Origin: Candidatus Dormiibacterota bacterium
GTDB taxonomy: Bacteria > Chloroflexota > Dormibacteria > Aeolococcales > Aeolococcaceae
Assembly: GCA_003142035.1 (NCBI GenBank)
Contig: PLOF01000074.1
Coordinates: 14,917-78,916, forward strand
DNA length: 64,000 nucleotides
Reading direction: 5' to 3'
Shown here: one piece after another, positions 17,186-25,359 of the stretch
Numbering within the stretch: the stretch's first letter is position 1
Layout of the letters: each line of letters starts with the position of its first letter
Notes under the pieces: generated by a model
What the model saw: only the letters and a program-made list of their open reading frames with translations
Database searches by the model: none
What the model was told of the DNA's origin: nothing
Program-made: the position numbers and the translations under genes

Positions 17186-17257
17186 CGCGGCGGAAGCCGG
17201 GCAGGCGACAGTACCCCGCCCCGTTGCGCGGAAGGCGGGAGTATCGTCTCGGCCGTC

Positions 17258-17671
17258 ATGCCGCGATGGGCCTCGGTGCTCCCGCTCTGCCTCTTTGCAG
17301 CCGCCACCATCGCGGGGTGCGGCAGCCCGGTCGACACGAGCAACCTCACCCAGGTCCAGATGAGCTCCTCGCAGGCCCTCCCGCCCCCCTACGGGTCGGC
17401 ACAGGCGGTGCTCACCTCCGCGACATCCCTGGCGACCTTCCGGAAGGCGATGTCCTCGAACGGCATCGGCCTGAGTGGCACCACCACGACCAGCGATGGC
17501 TGCGCCGGTGGGACCCAGTACACCATCGTCCTGGTGAGGAGCGGCGGCAAGGGATCGACGACGCTCAACGCCTACGCCTGCGGGGGCCAGATCACCGGCA
17601 ACATGGACGGGAACGTATCGGGATTCCTCGACTACGTCAGGCCCCTGCTGGTCGCGACGCCGTCAGGGTAG
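17258..17671 (+). CDS. Small predicted lipoprotein of unknown function
   Basis: Protein of 137 residues with a signal peptide and lipobox (TIAGC), so exported and lipid-anchored. The mature part has two further cysteines (DGCAGG and YACGG) that may pair, and no recognised domain. TATCGT lies 10 nt before the ATG with no Shine-Dalgarno, suggesting a nearly leaderless mRNA. Its last 40 bp overlap the 3' end of the convergent AlkD-like gene. It is not obviously homologous to the lipoprotein upstream. Confidence 0.65.
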   Translation: MPRWASVLPLCLFAAATIAGCGSPVDTSNLTQVQMSSSQALPPPYGSAQAVLTSATSLATFRKAMSSNGIGLSGTTTTSDGCAGGTQYTIVLVRSGGKGSTTLNAYACGGQITGNMDGNVSGFLDYVRPLLVATPSG

Positions 17672-18390
17672 GGGTAGCGGGCCGCGAGCACCTCCGCGCG
17701 CTGTGCCGGAGAGAGCGACTTGATCGCCTCGGTGAGGGTCACGCCTGACACCCTTCCCGCCCGTGGGAGCAGCCACGCGTAGACGAGGTCAGGGCGCTTG
17801 CGCCCGGTGTCGCGCAACACCCAGCCGATCGCCTTGCGGATGAAGAACTCCCTCTCCTCCAGCATCGTCTCCGCGTACCGCGAGAATCGCGAAAAGTCGC
17901 CGCCGCCCCGGCGGAGTGGGACCAGCAGGGCGAGGAGCGCGGATCGCCGGATCCAGAAGTCCGGGTCGCCCGCCCAGCGATCGAGCACGACGCCCAGCTC
18001 AGGATGGCGCTCGACCAGTGAGCCGGCCACCAGGGCGGCCAGCCCATCGACGAGCGCCCATGTTTGGGATTCGCGCAGCAAGCGCTCGATCAGCACGGTG
18101 TCCGCCGGTTGGAGGCGATCGCCGCCGAGCTCCAGGAGCTCGACCGCCGCCCTGCGCCACTCGTAGACGGTGCCCGCCCAGAGCGCCTCCACCAGGGCGA
18201 GGAGCTCCTCCCTCTCGAGGGGAGGACGCCGCTTGGCCACTCCCCGGGCCACGGCCCGCACCGCGGGGACACTGACCCCGTAGTGGTCGAGCCGGCTCTT
18301 CAGGTACGCCTTCTCCTGCGCGGCGCGCTCCGGAGAACCCATGGCGCGGAGTTCCGCGTCGATTCCGGCGAGCAGTTCTGCGACGTCCAT
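17632..18390 (-). CDS. DNA alkylation repair protein, AlkD-like HEAT-repeat glycosylase
   Basis: Alpha-helical HEAT-like protein of 252 residues from the AlkD family, which excises N3- and N7-alkylated purines from DNA without base flipping. Likely active-site residues are present: W and D in QTWALVDG, R in DFWIRRSA and W in AIGWVLRD. The track start at 18486 adds 32 residues that overlap the neighbour's coding sequence; the ATG at 18390 (MDVAELL) fits the family. It ends 40 bp inside the convergent lipoprotein gene, and its start lies only 11 bp after the radical-SAM gene. Confidence 0.8.
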   Translation of the reverse strand: MDVAELLAGIDAELRAMGSPERAAQEKAYLKSRLDHYGVSVPAVRAVARGVAKRRPPLEREELLALVEALWAGTVYEWRRAAVELLELGGDRLQPADTVLIERLLRESQTWALVDGLAALVAGSLVERHPELGVVLDRWAGDPDFWIRRSALLALLVPLRRGGGDFSRFSRYAETMLEEREFFIRKAIGWVLRDTGRKRPDLVYAWLLPRAGRVSGVTLTEAIKSLSPAQRAEVLAARYPYPDGVATSRGLT

Positions 18391-18401
18391 CAGGGCACCC
18401 C

Positions 18402-19730
18402 TCAGCGGCGGCTCGCCAGGCAGCAGTGCTTGTACTTGCGGCCACTGCCGCACGGGCACGGATCGTTGCGCGACGCGATCCGCCATCGGCGCCGCTCCTC
18501 GCGCTCGTCGATCTCCAGCGCTCCCATGATCGCCGCCACCCCCTTGCCGGAGCGGCCCAGGCTCACCATCCGCTCAAGGTGAGGCAGCATGTGCTGGTAC
18601 GACTGCCGGTAACCGGCGCAGAGGTGGTTGAGCCCGGGCTCCCCCTCCGGTGTGAGGTCGAAGCGGTCCTTGGGGCAGCCGCCATTGCAGAGGAAGAGCA
18701 CCGGGCAAGCGCGGCAAAGCCCGGGCAGGCCGGACTTCTTGGCCTCGCCAAAGGATAGCTGCGCCGGTGACTCGACGAGCGTGCCCAGACCGTCGCTGAG
18801 GACGTTCCCCAGCCGGTGTGCCGAGTCCACGAAATGGTCGCACGCGTAGACGCTGCCGTCGTGCTCGAGGGCGAGGACCCGCCCGCAGGTCTCGGACATG
18901 ACGCAGAGGTTGGCGGGCTGCCCGCTCACCACCTGAAGCGCCTCGGCGAAGTTCTGCACGGCGATCCGGCCCACGTCGTGGCGCACCCATTCGTCGAAGA
19001 CGGTGCAGAGGAAGGCCGACATCGCCTCCGGAGTAACGGAGCGCTCGGTGACCGCGCCGCCGCCGTCCCGCTCGACCACGGGCAGGAACTGCACCCAGCG
19101 CACCCCCTCGGCGAGGAAGAAACGGTAGACCTCGAGCGGCGCGGAGGCGGTCCGCGCGTTGAGGGTGCAGAGGACATCCGGCTCGACACCGTGCTCACGG
19201 AGACGGGCCAGCCCCCGCATCGTCCGGGCGTGAGTCGGGAGGCCGTGGCGATCGGGGCGGCTGCGGTCATGGAAGCGGGCCGGGCCATCGATGCTGATCC
19301 CCACCGCGAAGCGGTTCGCGGCGAGGAACGTGCACCAGGCGTCGTCCAGGCGGGTCCCGTTGGTCTGCAGGTTGTTGAGGCAGCTCCATCCCCGCGGGAG
19401 GTGCCGCTCCTGCAGCTCGACCACGCGCCGGAAGAAGTCGAGGCCGGCGAGGGTCGGCTCCCCGCCGTGCCAGGCGAAGTAGACGAGCGGACCCGGGCTC
19501 GCTTCGATGAAGGCGCGGATGTGCGCCTCCAGGACCGCGTCGGACATGCGGTACCGCTCCCCGGCCGGGAAGAGGCTGGTCTTGCCGAGGTAGTAGCAGT
19601 AGTCGCAGGCGAGGTTGCAGAGAGGCCCGATCGGCTTTGCCATCACCCCGAAGGGTTCCGTCGCCCGTGGCGGAGCGGCCGTCGCGGATGGCGCGGCGTC
19701 AGGCGGGCGGGGAGGCGTGAGGGCGTTCAT
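18402..19730 (-). CDS. Anaerobic sulfatase maturase-like radical SAM/SPASM protein with SEC-C tail
   Basis: Radical SAM enzyme of 442 residues. The CNLACDYC cluster (C38, C42, C45) binds the SAM-cleaving 4Fe-4S cluster, and the C-terminal SPASM cysteines (CRACPVLFLCNGGCPKD and others) hold auxiliary clusters. The layout, including WHGGEPTLAG and SIDGP, matches anSME enzymes, which convert a sulfatase Cys or Ser to formylglycine. The last 22 residues are a SEC-C zinc motif (PCPCGSGRKYKHCC), as in many family members. No sulfatase gene occurs nearby, so its client is unknown. I use the ATG at 19730 rather than 19745. Confidence 0.83.
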   Translation of the reverse strand: MNALTPPRPPDAAPSATAAPPRATEPFGVMAKPIGPLCNLACDYCYYLGKTSLFPAGERYRMSDAVLEAHIRAFIEASPGPLVYFAWHGGEPTLAGLDFFRRVVELQERHLPRGWSCLNNLQTNGTRLDDAWCTFLAANRFAVGISIDGPARFHDRSRPDRHGLPTHARTMRGLARLREHGVEPDVLCTLNARTASAPLEVYRFFLAEGVRWVQFLPVVERDGGGAVTERSVTPEAMSAFLCTVFDEWVRHDVGRIAVQNFAEALQVVSGQPANLCVMSETCGRVLALEHDGSVYACDHFVDSAHRLGNVLSDGLGTLVESPAQLSFGEAKKSGLPGLCRACPVLFLCNGGCPKDRFDLTPEGEPGLNHLCAGYRQSYQHMLPHLERMVSLGRSGKGVAAIMGALEIDEREERRRWRIASRNDPCPCGSGRKYKHCCLASRR

Positions 19731-19829
19731 GGCGGTTCGGAGCACCGCTGATCATCCGCTCCACGAGGGAGGGTCGGAGCCGACCGGGCCTCCCGTCAGA
19801 TGCGCCGATAACTTGATTGCAACTATCTC

Positions 19830-19858
19830 TTGACAGTCGCCACCATGTTGGTTAGTAT
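19830..19858 (+). promoter_or_regulatory. Promoter of the DHA2 efflux gene
   Basis: TTGACA (19830-19835), 17-bp spacer, TAGTAT (19853-19858): a near-consensus promoter. A very strong Shine-Dalgarno, AAAAGGAGG, stands before the ATG at 19894. An AT-richer stretch just upstream (TTGATTGCAACTATC) is a plausible operator for the TetR regulator encoded downstream; that is inference. Confidence 0.7.
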
Positions 19859-19893
19859 CGAATGGCAGTCAGCATCAAAAGGAGGACGCCACC

Positions 19894-21507
19894 ATGAACG
19901 CACCGGCACCCCCGCGCGGAGTCGGGGCCCGGAGGTGGTGGGCGCTGGGAGCCGTGATGCTCGCCGTCCTCGCCGTTGGGCTCGACGCGACCGTGCTCAG
20001 CGTGGCCCTCCCCACCCTGGCCACCCAGCTGCACGCCTCGGAGTCCGACCTGCAGTGGTTCTCCTCCGGATACCTGCTGGTGCTGGCGGCCCTGATGCTC
20101 CCCGCCGGCCTGCTCGGCGACCGGATCGGACGCAAGCGGGTCATGGTCGGGGCGCTGCTCCTCTTTGGCCTCGCCTCGGCCGCCTGCGCCGTCTCCAAGA
20201 CCCCGGCAGAGTTCCTCGCCGCCCGGGTGCTGCTGGGCTTCGCCGGCGCCCCGCTCATCGTGATGGCCATGACCGCCCTGGCGGTGCTCTTCACCCCCGA
20301 GGAGCGGCCGAAGGCGGTCGGCATCTGGGCGGCGGTCAACTTCATCTCCTTTCCCATCGGCCCCATCCTGGGCGGCTACATCCTCAGCCACGCCTGGTGG
20401 GGGTGGGTCTTCCTGATGAACGTGCCGGTCGCCCTGCTCGGGCTGGTCGCCGTCCTGATGCTGGTCCCGGAGTCGAAGTCGACGCAGCGGCCCGGCCTCG
20501 ACCCGGCGGGCGTGGGCCTCTCCACCGCCGGCCTGGTGAGCCTCACCTACGGCCTGATCCAGGCCGGCCAGAATGGTTGGGGGAGCGCCATCGCCATCGG
20601 CCCGATGCTGGCCGGGGTTGCCCTGCTGGCGGCCTTCCTGGGCTGGGAGGTCCTGCTCACCCGGCGGCCCGGCGGCCAGCCACTCGTCGACCTCGAGCTC
20701 TTCCGCTCGCGCAGCTTCACCTGGGGAGTGCTGCTCCTCGCCGTCTCCGCGGTGGTGATGATCGGCGTCATCTTCACCCTCCCCCAGTACTTCCAGGGCA
20801 TCACCGGGGTGGACCCGATGGGCAGCGGCGTCCGGCTCCTCCCCCTGCTGGCCGGCCTGCTGCTGGGGGCTCTGCCCTCGGCCCTCTTCATCCGCTGGAT
20901 CGGGGCCAAGCTGGTCATGAGCCTGGGCTTCCTCATCCTCGTGCTCACCGGCCTGTGGGCGGCGTCCACCACCCTCGGAACCGGAGCCGGCGTCACCGCG
21001 GCGTGGATGGTGGCCGGCGGCCTGGGCATGGGCCTGGTATTCGCCCCCGCCGCGTCGGCGGCGCTGGCTCAGATCGACGCCGAGCGCAGTGGCGTGGCGA
21101 GCGGCGTGCTCCAGGCGATCAACAAGATGGGAGGCCCGCTCGGCGCGGCCGTCTTCGGGAGCGCCCTCAGCTCCGTGTACCAGGCTCATCTTCCCGTCGC
21201 CGGCCTCACCGGCAGCCTGGTCGCCACCATGAAGGAGGGGCTGACCCAGGGGCTGGCCGTGGCCCGCAAGCTCGCATCCCCGGCGCTCGCCCACGGGGTC
21301 CAGGCGGCCTTTGTCCGCGGCATGGATGCGGCCTTCCTGGTCTCCGCCGGCATCGCCGGCATCGGCCTGGTGCTCACGCTCCTGTTCATGCCGCTGCGCA
21401 CCCCGGCGCTGGCTCCCACGCCAGAGAGCGGCGCCGCCGACCCAACCGGGCCGGGCCCGCAACTCCTGCTCCCCGACAGTGCGGCGGCAGCACCGACGTC
21501 CTTGTGA
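19894..21507 (+). CDS. MFS drug efflux transporter, DHA2 (EmrB/QacA) family
   Basis: Proton-driven inner-membrane exporter of 537 residues with about 14 transmembrane helices. Family motifs are LDATVLSVALPTLA in helix 1, the loop-2 motif GDRIGRKRVM and the motif-C-like segment in helix 5. DHA2 pumps export cationic drugs, dyes or antibiotics. It has its own strong promoter and Shine-Dalgarno and is followed after 55 bp by a TetR regulator gene, a common efflux-pump/regulator pair. Substrate cannot be predicted. Confidence 0.87.
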   Translation: MNAPAPPRGVGARRWWALGAVMLAVLAVGLDATVLSVALPTLATQLHASESDLQWFSSGYLLVLAALMLPAGLLGDRIGRKRVMVGALLLFGLASAACAVSKTPAEFLAARVLLGFAGAPLIVMAMTALAVLFTPEERPKAVGIWAAVNFISFPIGPILGGYILSHAWWGWVFLMNVPVALLGLVAVLMLVPESKSTQRPGLDPAGVGLSTAGLVSLTYGLIQAGQNGWGSAIAIGPMLAGVALLAAFLGWEVLLTRRPGGQPLVDLELFRSRSFTWGVLLLAVSAVVMIGVIFTLPQYFQGITGVDPMGSGVRLLPLLAGLLLGALPSALFIRWIGAKLVMSLGFLILVLTGLWAASTTLGTGAGVTAAWMVAGGLGMGLVFAPAASAALAQIDAERSGVASGVLQAINKMGGPLGAAVFGSALSSVYQAHLPVAGLTGSLVATMKEGLTQGLAVARKLASPALAHGVQAAFVRGMDAAFLVSAGIAGIGLVLTLLFMPLRTPALAPTPESGAADPTGPGPQLLLPDSAAAAPTSL

Positions 21508-21562
21508 GCAGCTACGATCGTGGCCGGAGGCACCTGGCACGCGCAATGAGGATCGGGTCGAG

Positions 21563-22189
21563 ATGACTTCGTCAGAGGCGATCGAGGGCCGAGGTCCCGG
21601 GCTCCGCGAGCGGAAGAAGGCGAAGACCCGCGCCGCCATCCAGCAGGAGGCGATGCGCCTCTTCGTCGAGCGGGGCTACGACGGCACGACCGTCGAGGAC
21701 ATCGCCGAGGCCGCCGAGGTCTCACCGAGCACCTTCTTCCGCTACTTCCCGACCAAGGAGGACGTGGTCCTCCGCGATGACTACGACGAAGCGCTGATGG
21801 AGGTGTTCCAACAGCTGCCAGCTGACCTCACGCCGCTGCAGGCCTGCCGCGAGGCGCTTCGCAGCATCGGTGGCATCACCAGCGGGCTCTCCCCCGAGGA
21901 GCGGGAGCTGGAGAAGGTGCGGATGGCCCTCACCTTCTCGGTCCCGGAGGTCAGAGCCCGCTGGATCAACGAGCTGGTCCGCTCCTTCCAGGTGCTCGCC
22001 GGAGCGGTCGCTGCCCGAGCCGGACGCCCAGCCGATGATGTCCAGGTGCGCGCCTTCGTCGGTGCCGTGCTCGGCGTGATGCTGGTGGCGATGGAGCCGC
22101 TCGTCAACGACCCGACCCGGGAGTGGACCGAGTTCCTACCGGACATCGACGAGGCGCTCGGGTATCTGGAGCAGGGCCTCCCCCTCTGA
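21563..22189 (+). CDS. TetR-family transcriptional regulator of the efflux pump
   Basis: Repressor of 208 residues. The N-terminal TetR DNA-binding domain has an arginine/lysine-rich arm (LRERKKAKTRAAI) and the HTH TTVEDIAEAAEVSPSTFFRYF. The C-terminal ligand domain is variable. The track ORF begins at 21311, but its first 84 residues are a shadow of the transporter; ATG 21563 gives the normal family length. Located just downstream of the DHA2 pump, it probably represses the promoter at 19830 and is released by the pump's substrate. Confidence 0.87.
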   Translation: MTSSEAIEGRGPGLRERKKAKTRAAIQQEAMRLFVERGYDGTTVEDIAEAAEVSPSTFFRYFPTKEDVVLRDDYDEALMEVFQQLPADLTPLQACREALRSIGGITSGLSPEERELEKVRMALTFSVPEVRARWINELVRSFQVLAGAVAARAGRPADDVQVRAFVGAVLGVMLVAMEPLVNDPTREWTEFLPDIDEALGYLEQGLPL

Positions 22190-22304
22190 GCCGGCACCGC
22201 CCATTTCCGGCCAGCTCTGCGTCAGCTCCGGTGCTCGGGCGGTCACGCACATCAGTGCGCTCCCTTCCTGCGCTCCTCGCTTCCTTGATCTGACCGGCCT
22301 GGGC

Positions 22305-22321
22305 GGCGCCGAACCGGCGCC
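22305..22321. terminator. GC-rich hairpin between convergent genes
   Basis: GGCGCCG-AAC-CGGCGCC is a perfect 7-bp hairpin in the 184-bp space between the convergent tetR and trpB genes. No T-tract follows, so factor-independent termination is uncertain. An 11-bp direct repeat (CCGGACGCCCG at 22329 and 22344) lies beside it. Confidence 0.35.
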
Positions 22322-22373
22322 ACCCACCCCGGACGCCCGCTGACCGGACGCCCGGGGATGGAGCGTGCGGGTT

Positions 22374-23624
22374 TCAGCTTCCGGCCAGCTTCCCGGTGAG
22401 GAAGTCGTCGTAGGCCTGCAGGTCGAGGAGCCCGTGCCCGGAGTAGCCGAAGAGGATCACCTTCTCCTTGCCCTCTTCGCGGGCCTGGAGGGCGGCATCG
22501 ATGGTCGCCTTGATCGCGTGCGCGGTCTCGGGTGCGGGGATCGTCCCCTGGGTCCGCGCCCACTGGATGGCGGCCTCGAAGACGGCGGTCTGGTTGTATG
22601 CCGAGGCGCGCATCCGCCCGGTATGCACCAGGTTGCTGATGATCGGTGAGTCGCCGTGGTAGCGGAGCCCGCCGGCGTGGATCGAGGGCGGCACGAAGTC
22701 GTGGCCCAGCGTGTACATGGAGAGGAGCGGGGTGAGTCCGGCGGTGTCGCCGAAGTCGTATTCGAACTTCCCGGTGGTGAGGGTGGCGCAGCTGGTCGGC
22801 TCCACCGCCAGCAGCTCGACGCCCTCGTCGGGGACAAAGGGCAGGGCGAGGCCGCCGAGGTTGGAGCCGCCACCGCAGCAACCGATGACCAGGTCGGGCT
22901 TCTCCTCGCCCGCCAGCTGGAGCTGCTCCTTGGCCTCCAGGCCGATCACGGTCTGGTGGAGGAGCACGTGGTTGAGCACCGACCCCAGCGAGTAGTGGGT
23001 GTCCTCACGGCTGCCCGCGTCGCGGACGGCGTCGCTGATCGCCATGCCGAGCGAGCCGGGGCTGTCGGGCTGGTCCACCGGCGAGGCCACCACCTCACCG
23101 CCCCAGGTCTCCATCATCAGGCGCCGGTAGGGCTTCTGCTGGTAGGAGGCCCGCACCATGTAGACCTTGCACTTGATGCCAAAGAGCGCACAGGAGAAGG
23201 CGAGCGCGCTCCCCCACTGGCCGGCACCCGTCTCCGTGGCGATGCGCTTGATCCCCTCCTCACGGTTGTAGTAGGCCTGGGGAACGGCGGTATTGGGCTT
23301 GTGCGAGCCGGCCGGGGAGACCGACTCGTCCTTGTAGTAGATCCGCGCCGGGGTGTCGAGCGCCTGCTCGAGGCGGCGGGCACGCACCAGGGGAGTAGGG
23401 CGCCAGAGGCGGAGGATGTCGAGGACCGGGCCCGGGATGTCGATCCAGGGGTCGGTCGACACCTCCTGGAGGATCAGGGCCATCGGAAAGAGGGGGGCGA
23501 GGTCCTGTGGGCCAGCCGGCTGCCGCGTTACGGGGTGGAGTGCCGGGTCAATCGGCTGCGACAGCCGCGGCACGATGTTAAACCAGGCTTCAGGAAGTCG
23601 ATCGGGCGGCATATTCCAGCGCAT
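22374..23624 (-). CDS. trpB: Tryptophan synthase beta chain, TrpB2 type
   Basis: PLP enzyme of 416 residues that condenses indole and serine to tryptophan. The PLP lysine is K109 in GSHKPNTA; the phosphate-binding [10 protein letters not shown] and the [12 protein letters not shown] loop are intact. The long N-terminus and sequence style fit the TrpB2 subfamily, often found without TrpA and thought to act as a stand-alone indole salvage enzyme. No trpA or other trp gene is present. It is monocistronic, with a divergent gene 197 bp away. Confidence 0.88.
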   Translation of the reverse strand: MRWNMPPDRLPEAWFNIVPRLSQPIDPALHPVTRQPAGPQDLAPLFPMALILQEVSTDPWIDIPGPVLDILRLWRPTPLVRARRLEQALDTPARIYYKDESVSPAGSHKPNTAVPQAYYNREEGIKRIATETGAGQWGSALAFSCALFGIKCKVYMVRASYQQKPYRRLMMETWGGEVVASPVDQPDSPGSLGMAISDAVRDAGSREDTHYSLGSVLNHVLLHQTVIGLEAKEQLQLAGEEKPDLVIGCCGGGSNLGGLALPFVPDEGVELLAVEPTSCATLTTGKFEYDFGDTAGLTPLLSMYTLGHDFVPPSIHAGGLRYHGDSPIISNLVHTGRMRASAYNQTAVFEAAIQWARTQGTIPAPETAHAIKATIDAALQAREEGKEKVILFGYSGHGLLDLQAYDDFLTGKLAGS

Positions 23625-23787
23625 GAATCTTCCCCAGACGATCGGCGGGCGGTCGCCGGGACTCTAGCGCGCTCCCCCGGTGGGGGCGCGGTCCGTCACT
23701 CTGGAATCGCGCTGTCGGGGGATTCGCCGAAGTCACCGCGGGGAGAGAACTGTGCAGCGCTTCAGCCTTGTGCGGGTGTCAGAGCGT

Positions 23788-23817
23788 TTGACAGGAGAGG
23801 ACAGATCCTGATAGCCT
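23788..23817 (+). promoter_or_regulatory. Promoter positioned for a leaderless transcript
   Basis: TTGACA (23788-23793), 18-bp spacer, TAGCCT (23812-23817), then only 4 bp before the ATG at 23822. The transcription start would fall on the start codon, so the mRNA would have no leader; no Shine-Dalgarno is present. Confidence 0.6.
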
Positions 23818-23821
23818 GACC

Positions 23822-24613
23822 ATGCCCAGGAGTGGTGTGCCCGCAGGGCGGACGCTGGGTTTGGGGGAAGCTGAGGTGTCGTTGCTGAGGCGCCGGAAGG
23901 CGGTCGAGGCGGAGATCGTCGGCGTGCCTGCAGCCTCACCCGGACACCCCAGCGAGCAGCCGTGCTCCGAGCCCGGCTGCCAGGCTCCCAACCGGGTCTC
24001 GTGCGATTACCGTGACCGGCGGGGAGCCCCGTGCCCGACGGCGTGGTGCGGCGACCACATCGTGACGGTCAACTCCTGGCATCTCTGCCGGCGTCATGCC
24101 AGCACCGTCCAGGCCCTCGCCCCCGTGGAGTTCCGCGGGCAGCTGCCGCCGCCCGACCTGGACAACCGCTCGCCATCGCTGGCGTCCTACCTCGCCGAGG
24201 CGCTCGACTCCCGGATGCGCGCGGCTCTCACGGTGCTCTCCCGACCGGCAAGCGGCGAGCGCGTCGGCACCGAGGCTCTCGCTTTGGTGACCGACCAGAA
24301 CCGCGGCCGCCGCTGGGCCCAGGGCTGGGAGCTCTTCGACAACACCGGGCCGCTGCTGCGCATCGACGTCGAGGTCGACGAGGCTCGGGACCCGGAGTGC
24401 GCCCTCCGGCTCAACAGCCGGGTGATCCTCCGCTGCGTCCCACCATGGATCCAGGACCGCAAGACGGCGGGGCCACCGCTGGAGGGGGACGAGGACGCGC
24501 GGCGCCGTCAGGTCTTCTACGACGGCCTCATGGAGCAGCACGTCTGGCCGGCGCTGGTCGCCGAAGAGCGCTGGGTGCGACGGTGGGAGCGCACGCCGAA
24601 CGCCACGGTCTAG
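23822..24613 (+). CDS. Unknown protein with a Cys/His zinc-binding motif
   Basis: Protein of 263 residues, no family recognised. Residues 48-92 hold a dense set of metal ligands (C48, C53, C61, C71, C76, H79, H87, C89, H92), suggesting a double zinc-finger or treble-clef module. The rest is soluble, with a predicted alpha/beta middle and an Arg/Trp-rich C-terminus. A good promoter sits only 4 bp upstream of the ATG. It is probably monocistronic, ending at a hairpin. A nucleic-acid or protein-interaction role is possible but unproven. Confidence 0.6.
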   Translation: MPRSGVPAGRTLGLGEAEVSLLRRRKAVEAEIVGVPAASPGHPSEQPCSEPGCQAPNRVSCDYRDRRGAPCPTAWCGDHIVTVNSWHLCRRHASTVQALAPVEFRGQLPPPDLDNRSPSLASYLAEALDSRMRAALTVLSRPASGERVGTEALALVTDQNRGRRWAQGWELFDNTGPLLRIDVEVDEARDPECALRLNSRVILRCVPPWIQDRKTAGPPLEGDEDARRRQVFYDGLMEQHVWPALVAEERWVRRWERTPNATV

Positions 24614-24614
24614 C

Positions 24615-24644
24615 CGTCCGTCCCCACTGACGGGACGGGCGTTT
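24615..24644 (+). terminator. Candidate rho-independent terminator
   Basis: A 10-bp stem (bases 24615-24624 with 24632-24641, one G-T pair) with a 7-nt loop is followed by TTT, 2 bp after the stop of the zinc-motif gene. The T-tract is short, so it may need assistance. Confidence 0.5.
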
Positions 24645-24670
24645 CCCCGCGGCGCGCCGGATGCGCCGCC

Positions 24671-25309
24671 TCAGACCTGGAGACCCAGCGCCTGCAGCGC
24701 CCGCCGGTACTTGGAGGTGCTCTCCGGTGGTCCCGCGCCGGCCTTGCGGAGCCGCGCCGCCACCCGGTCCGCGAGATCGTCCGCGCCGTCCTGCATCTCG
24801 ACCTCGAGCTCGCGGAAGCGGTCGACGACGGGACCGCCCCCCGGGGCGGTGACCTCGACGGTGTCGTCCATCACCTCGACGGTGCCGGCCCCCTTCTCAC
24901 CCGATGCGGCACGGCCCAGGGTGAGCACCCGCCGGGTGGCGCTGAGCACCGCCACGGGGTGCAGGGCGACGGGATCGACCGCCTCCGGGATCAACGCGAG
25001 CAACTCCGCCGGCGGCGCCGTCCCCTCTGCGCGCAACTCGTGTTCCCCCCTCACCATCCGGTCGGCGTCCATCCGCCCTGGGGTCTTGAGCGTCCAGACC
25101 CCAGGGTCACCCGACCGGTCGAGGCGGCGGCGGTGGCGAAGCCCATAGCCCTGCCGCACGAGCTCCAGGGAGTCGCTGTCCCAGTACGTCGACTCCTGTG
25201 GCTCCGGCCCCGAGTCCTCCACCACCCCGGCGGTCAGGTCGTTGAGATCAGGGAGGAGATAGCCACCGTCCGCGCTCAGCTTGATCTCGCGCTCCACACC
25301 GCCTGACAT
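24671..25309 (-). CDS. CYTH-domain protein
   Basis: CYTH (CyaB/thiamine triphosphatase-like) protein of 212 residues. The signature EREIKL at the N-terminus provides the E-x-E-x-K metal/phosphate motif, and alternating charged strands (GYGLRHRRR, WTLKTPG, FRELEVEM) match the tunnel fold that binds triphosphates. Members hydrolyse inorganic triphosphate or thiamine triphosphate, or make cAMP. No CHAD domain is fused. The track ORF (start 25948) includes over 200 residues of antisense shadow; ATG 25309 is the real start. CATAAT lies 6 bp upstream of it. Confidence 0.78.
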   Translation of the reverse strand: MSGGVEREIKLSADGGYLLPDLNDLTAGVVEDSGPEPQESTYWDSDSLELVRQGYGLRHRRRLDRSGDPGVWTLKTPGRMDADRMVRGEHELRAEGTAPPAELLALIPEAVDPVALHPVAVLSATRRVLTLGRAASGEKGAGTVEVMDDTVEVTAPGGGPVVDRFRELEVEMQDGADDLADRVAARLRKAGAGPPESTSKYRRALQALGLQV

Positions 25310-25359
25310 GCCGCGATTATGCGCGAGCAGCCGCGGGGGCACCGCAGCCCGCCGGGATG

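Noticed and set aside
19852-21639. 595-residue minus-strand ORF
   Set aside because: Shadow of the DHA2 transporter; long only because high GC content removes stops.
22329-22354. 11-bp direct repeat CCGGACGCCCG as an attachment site
   Set aside because: Copies are only 15 bp apart with no integrase or mobile genes nearby.
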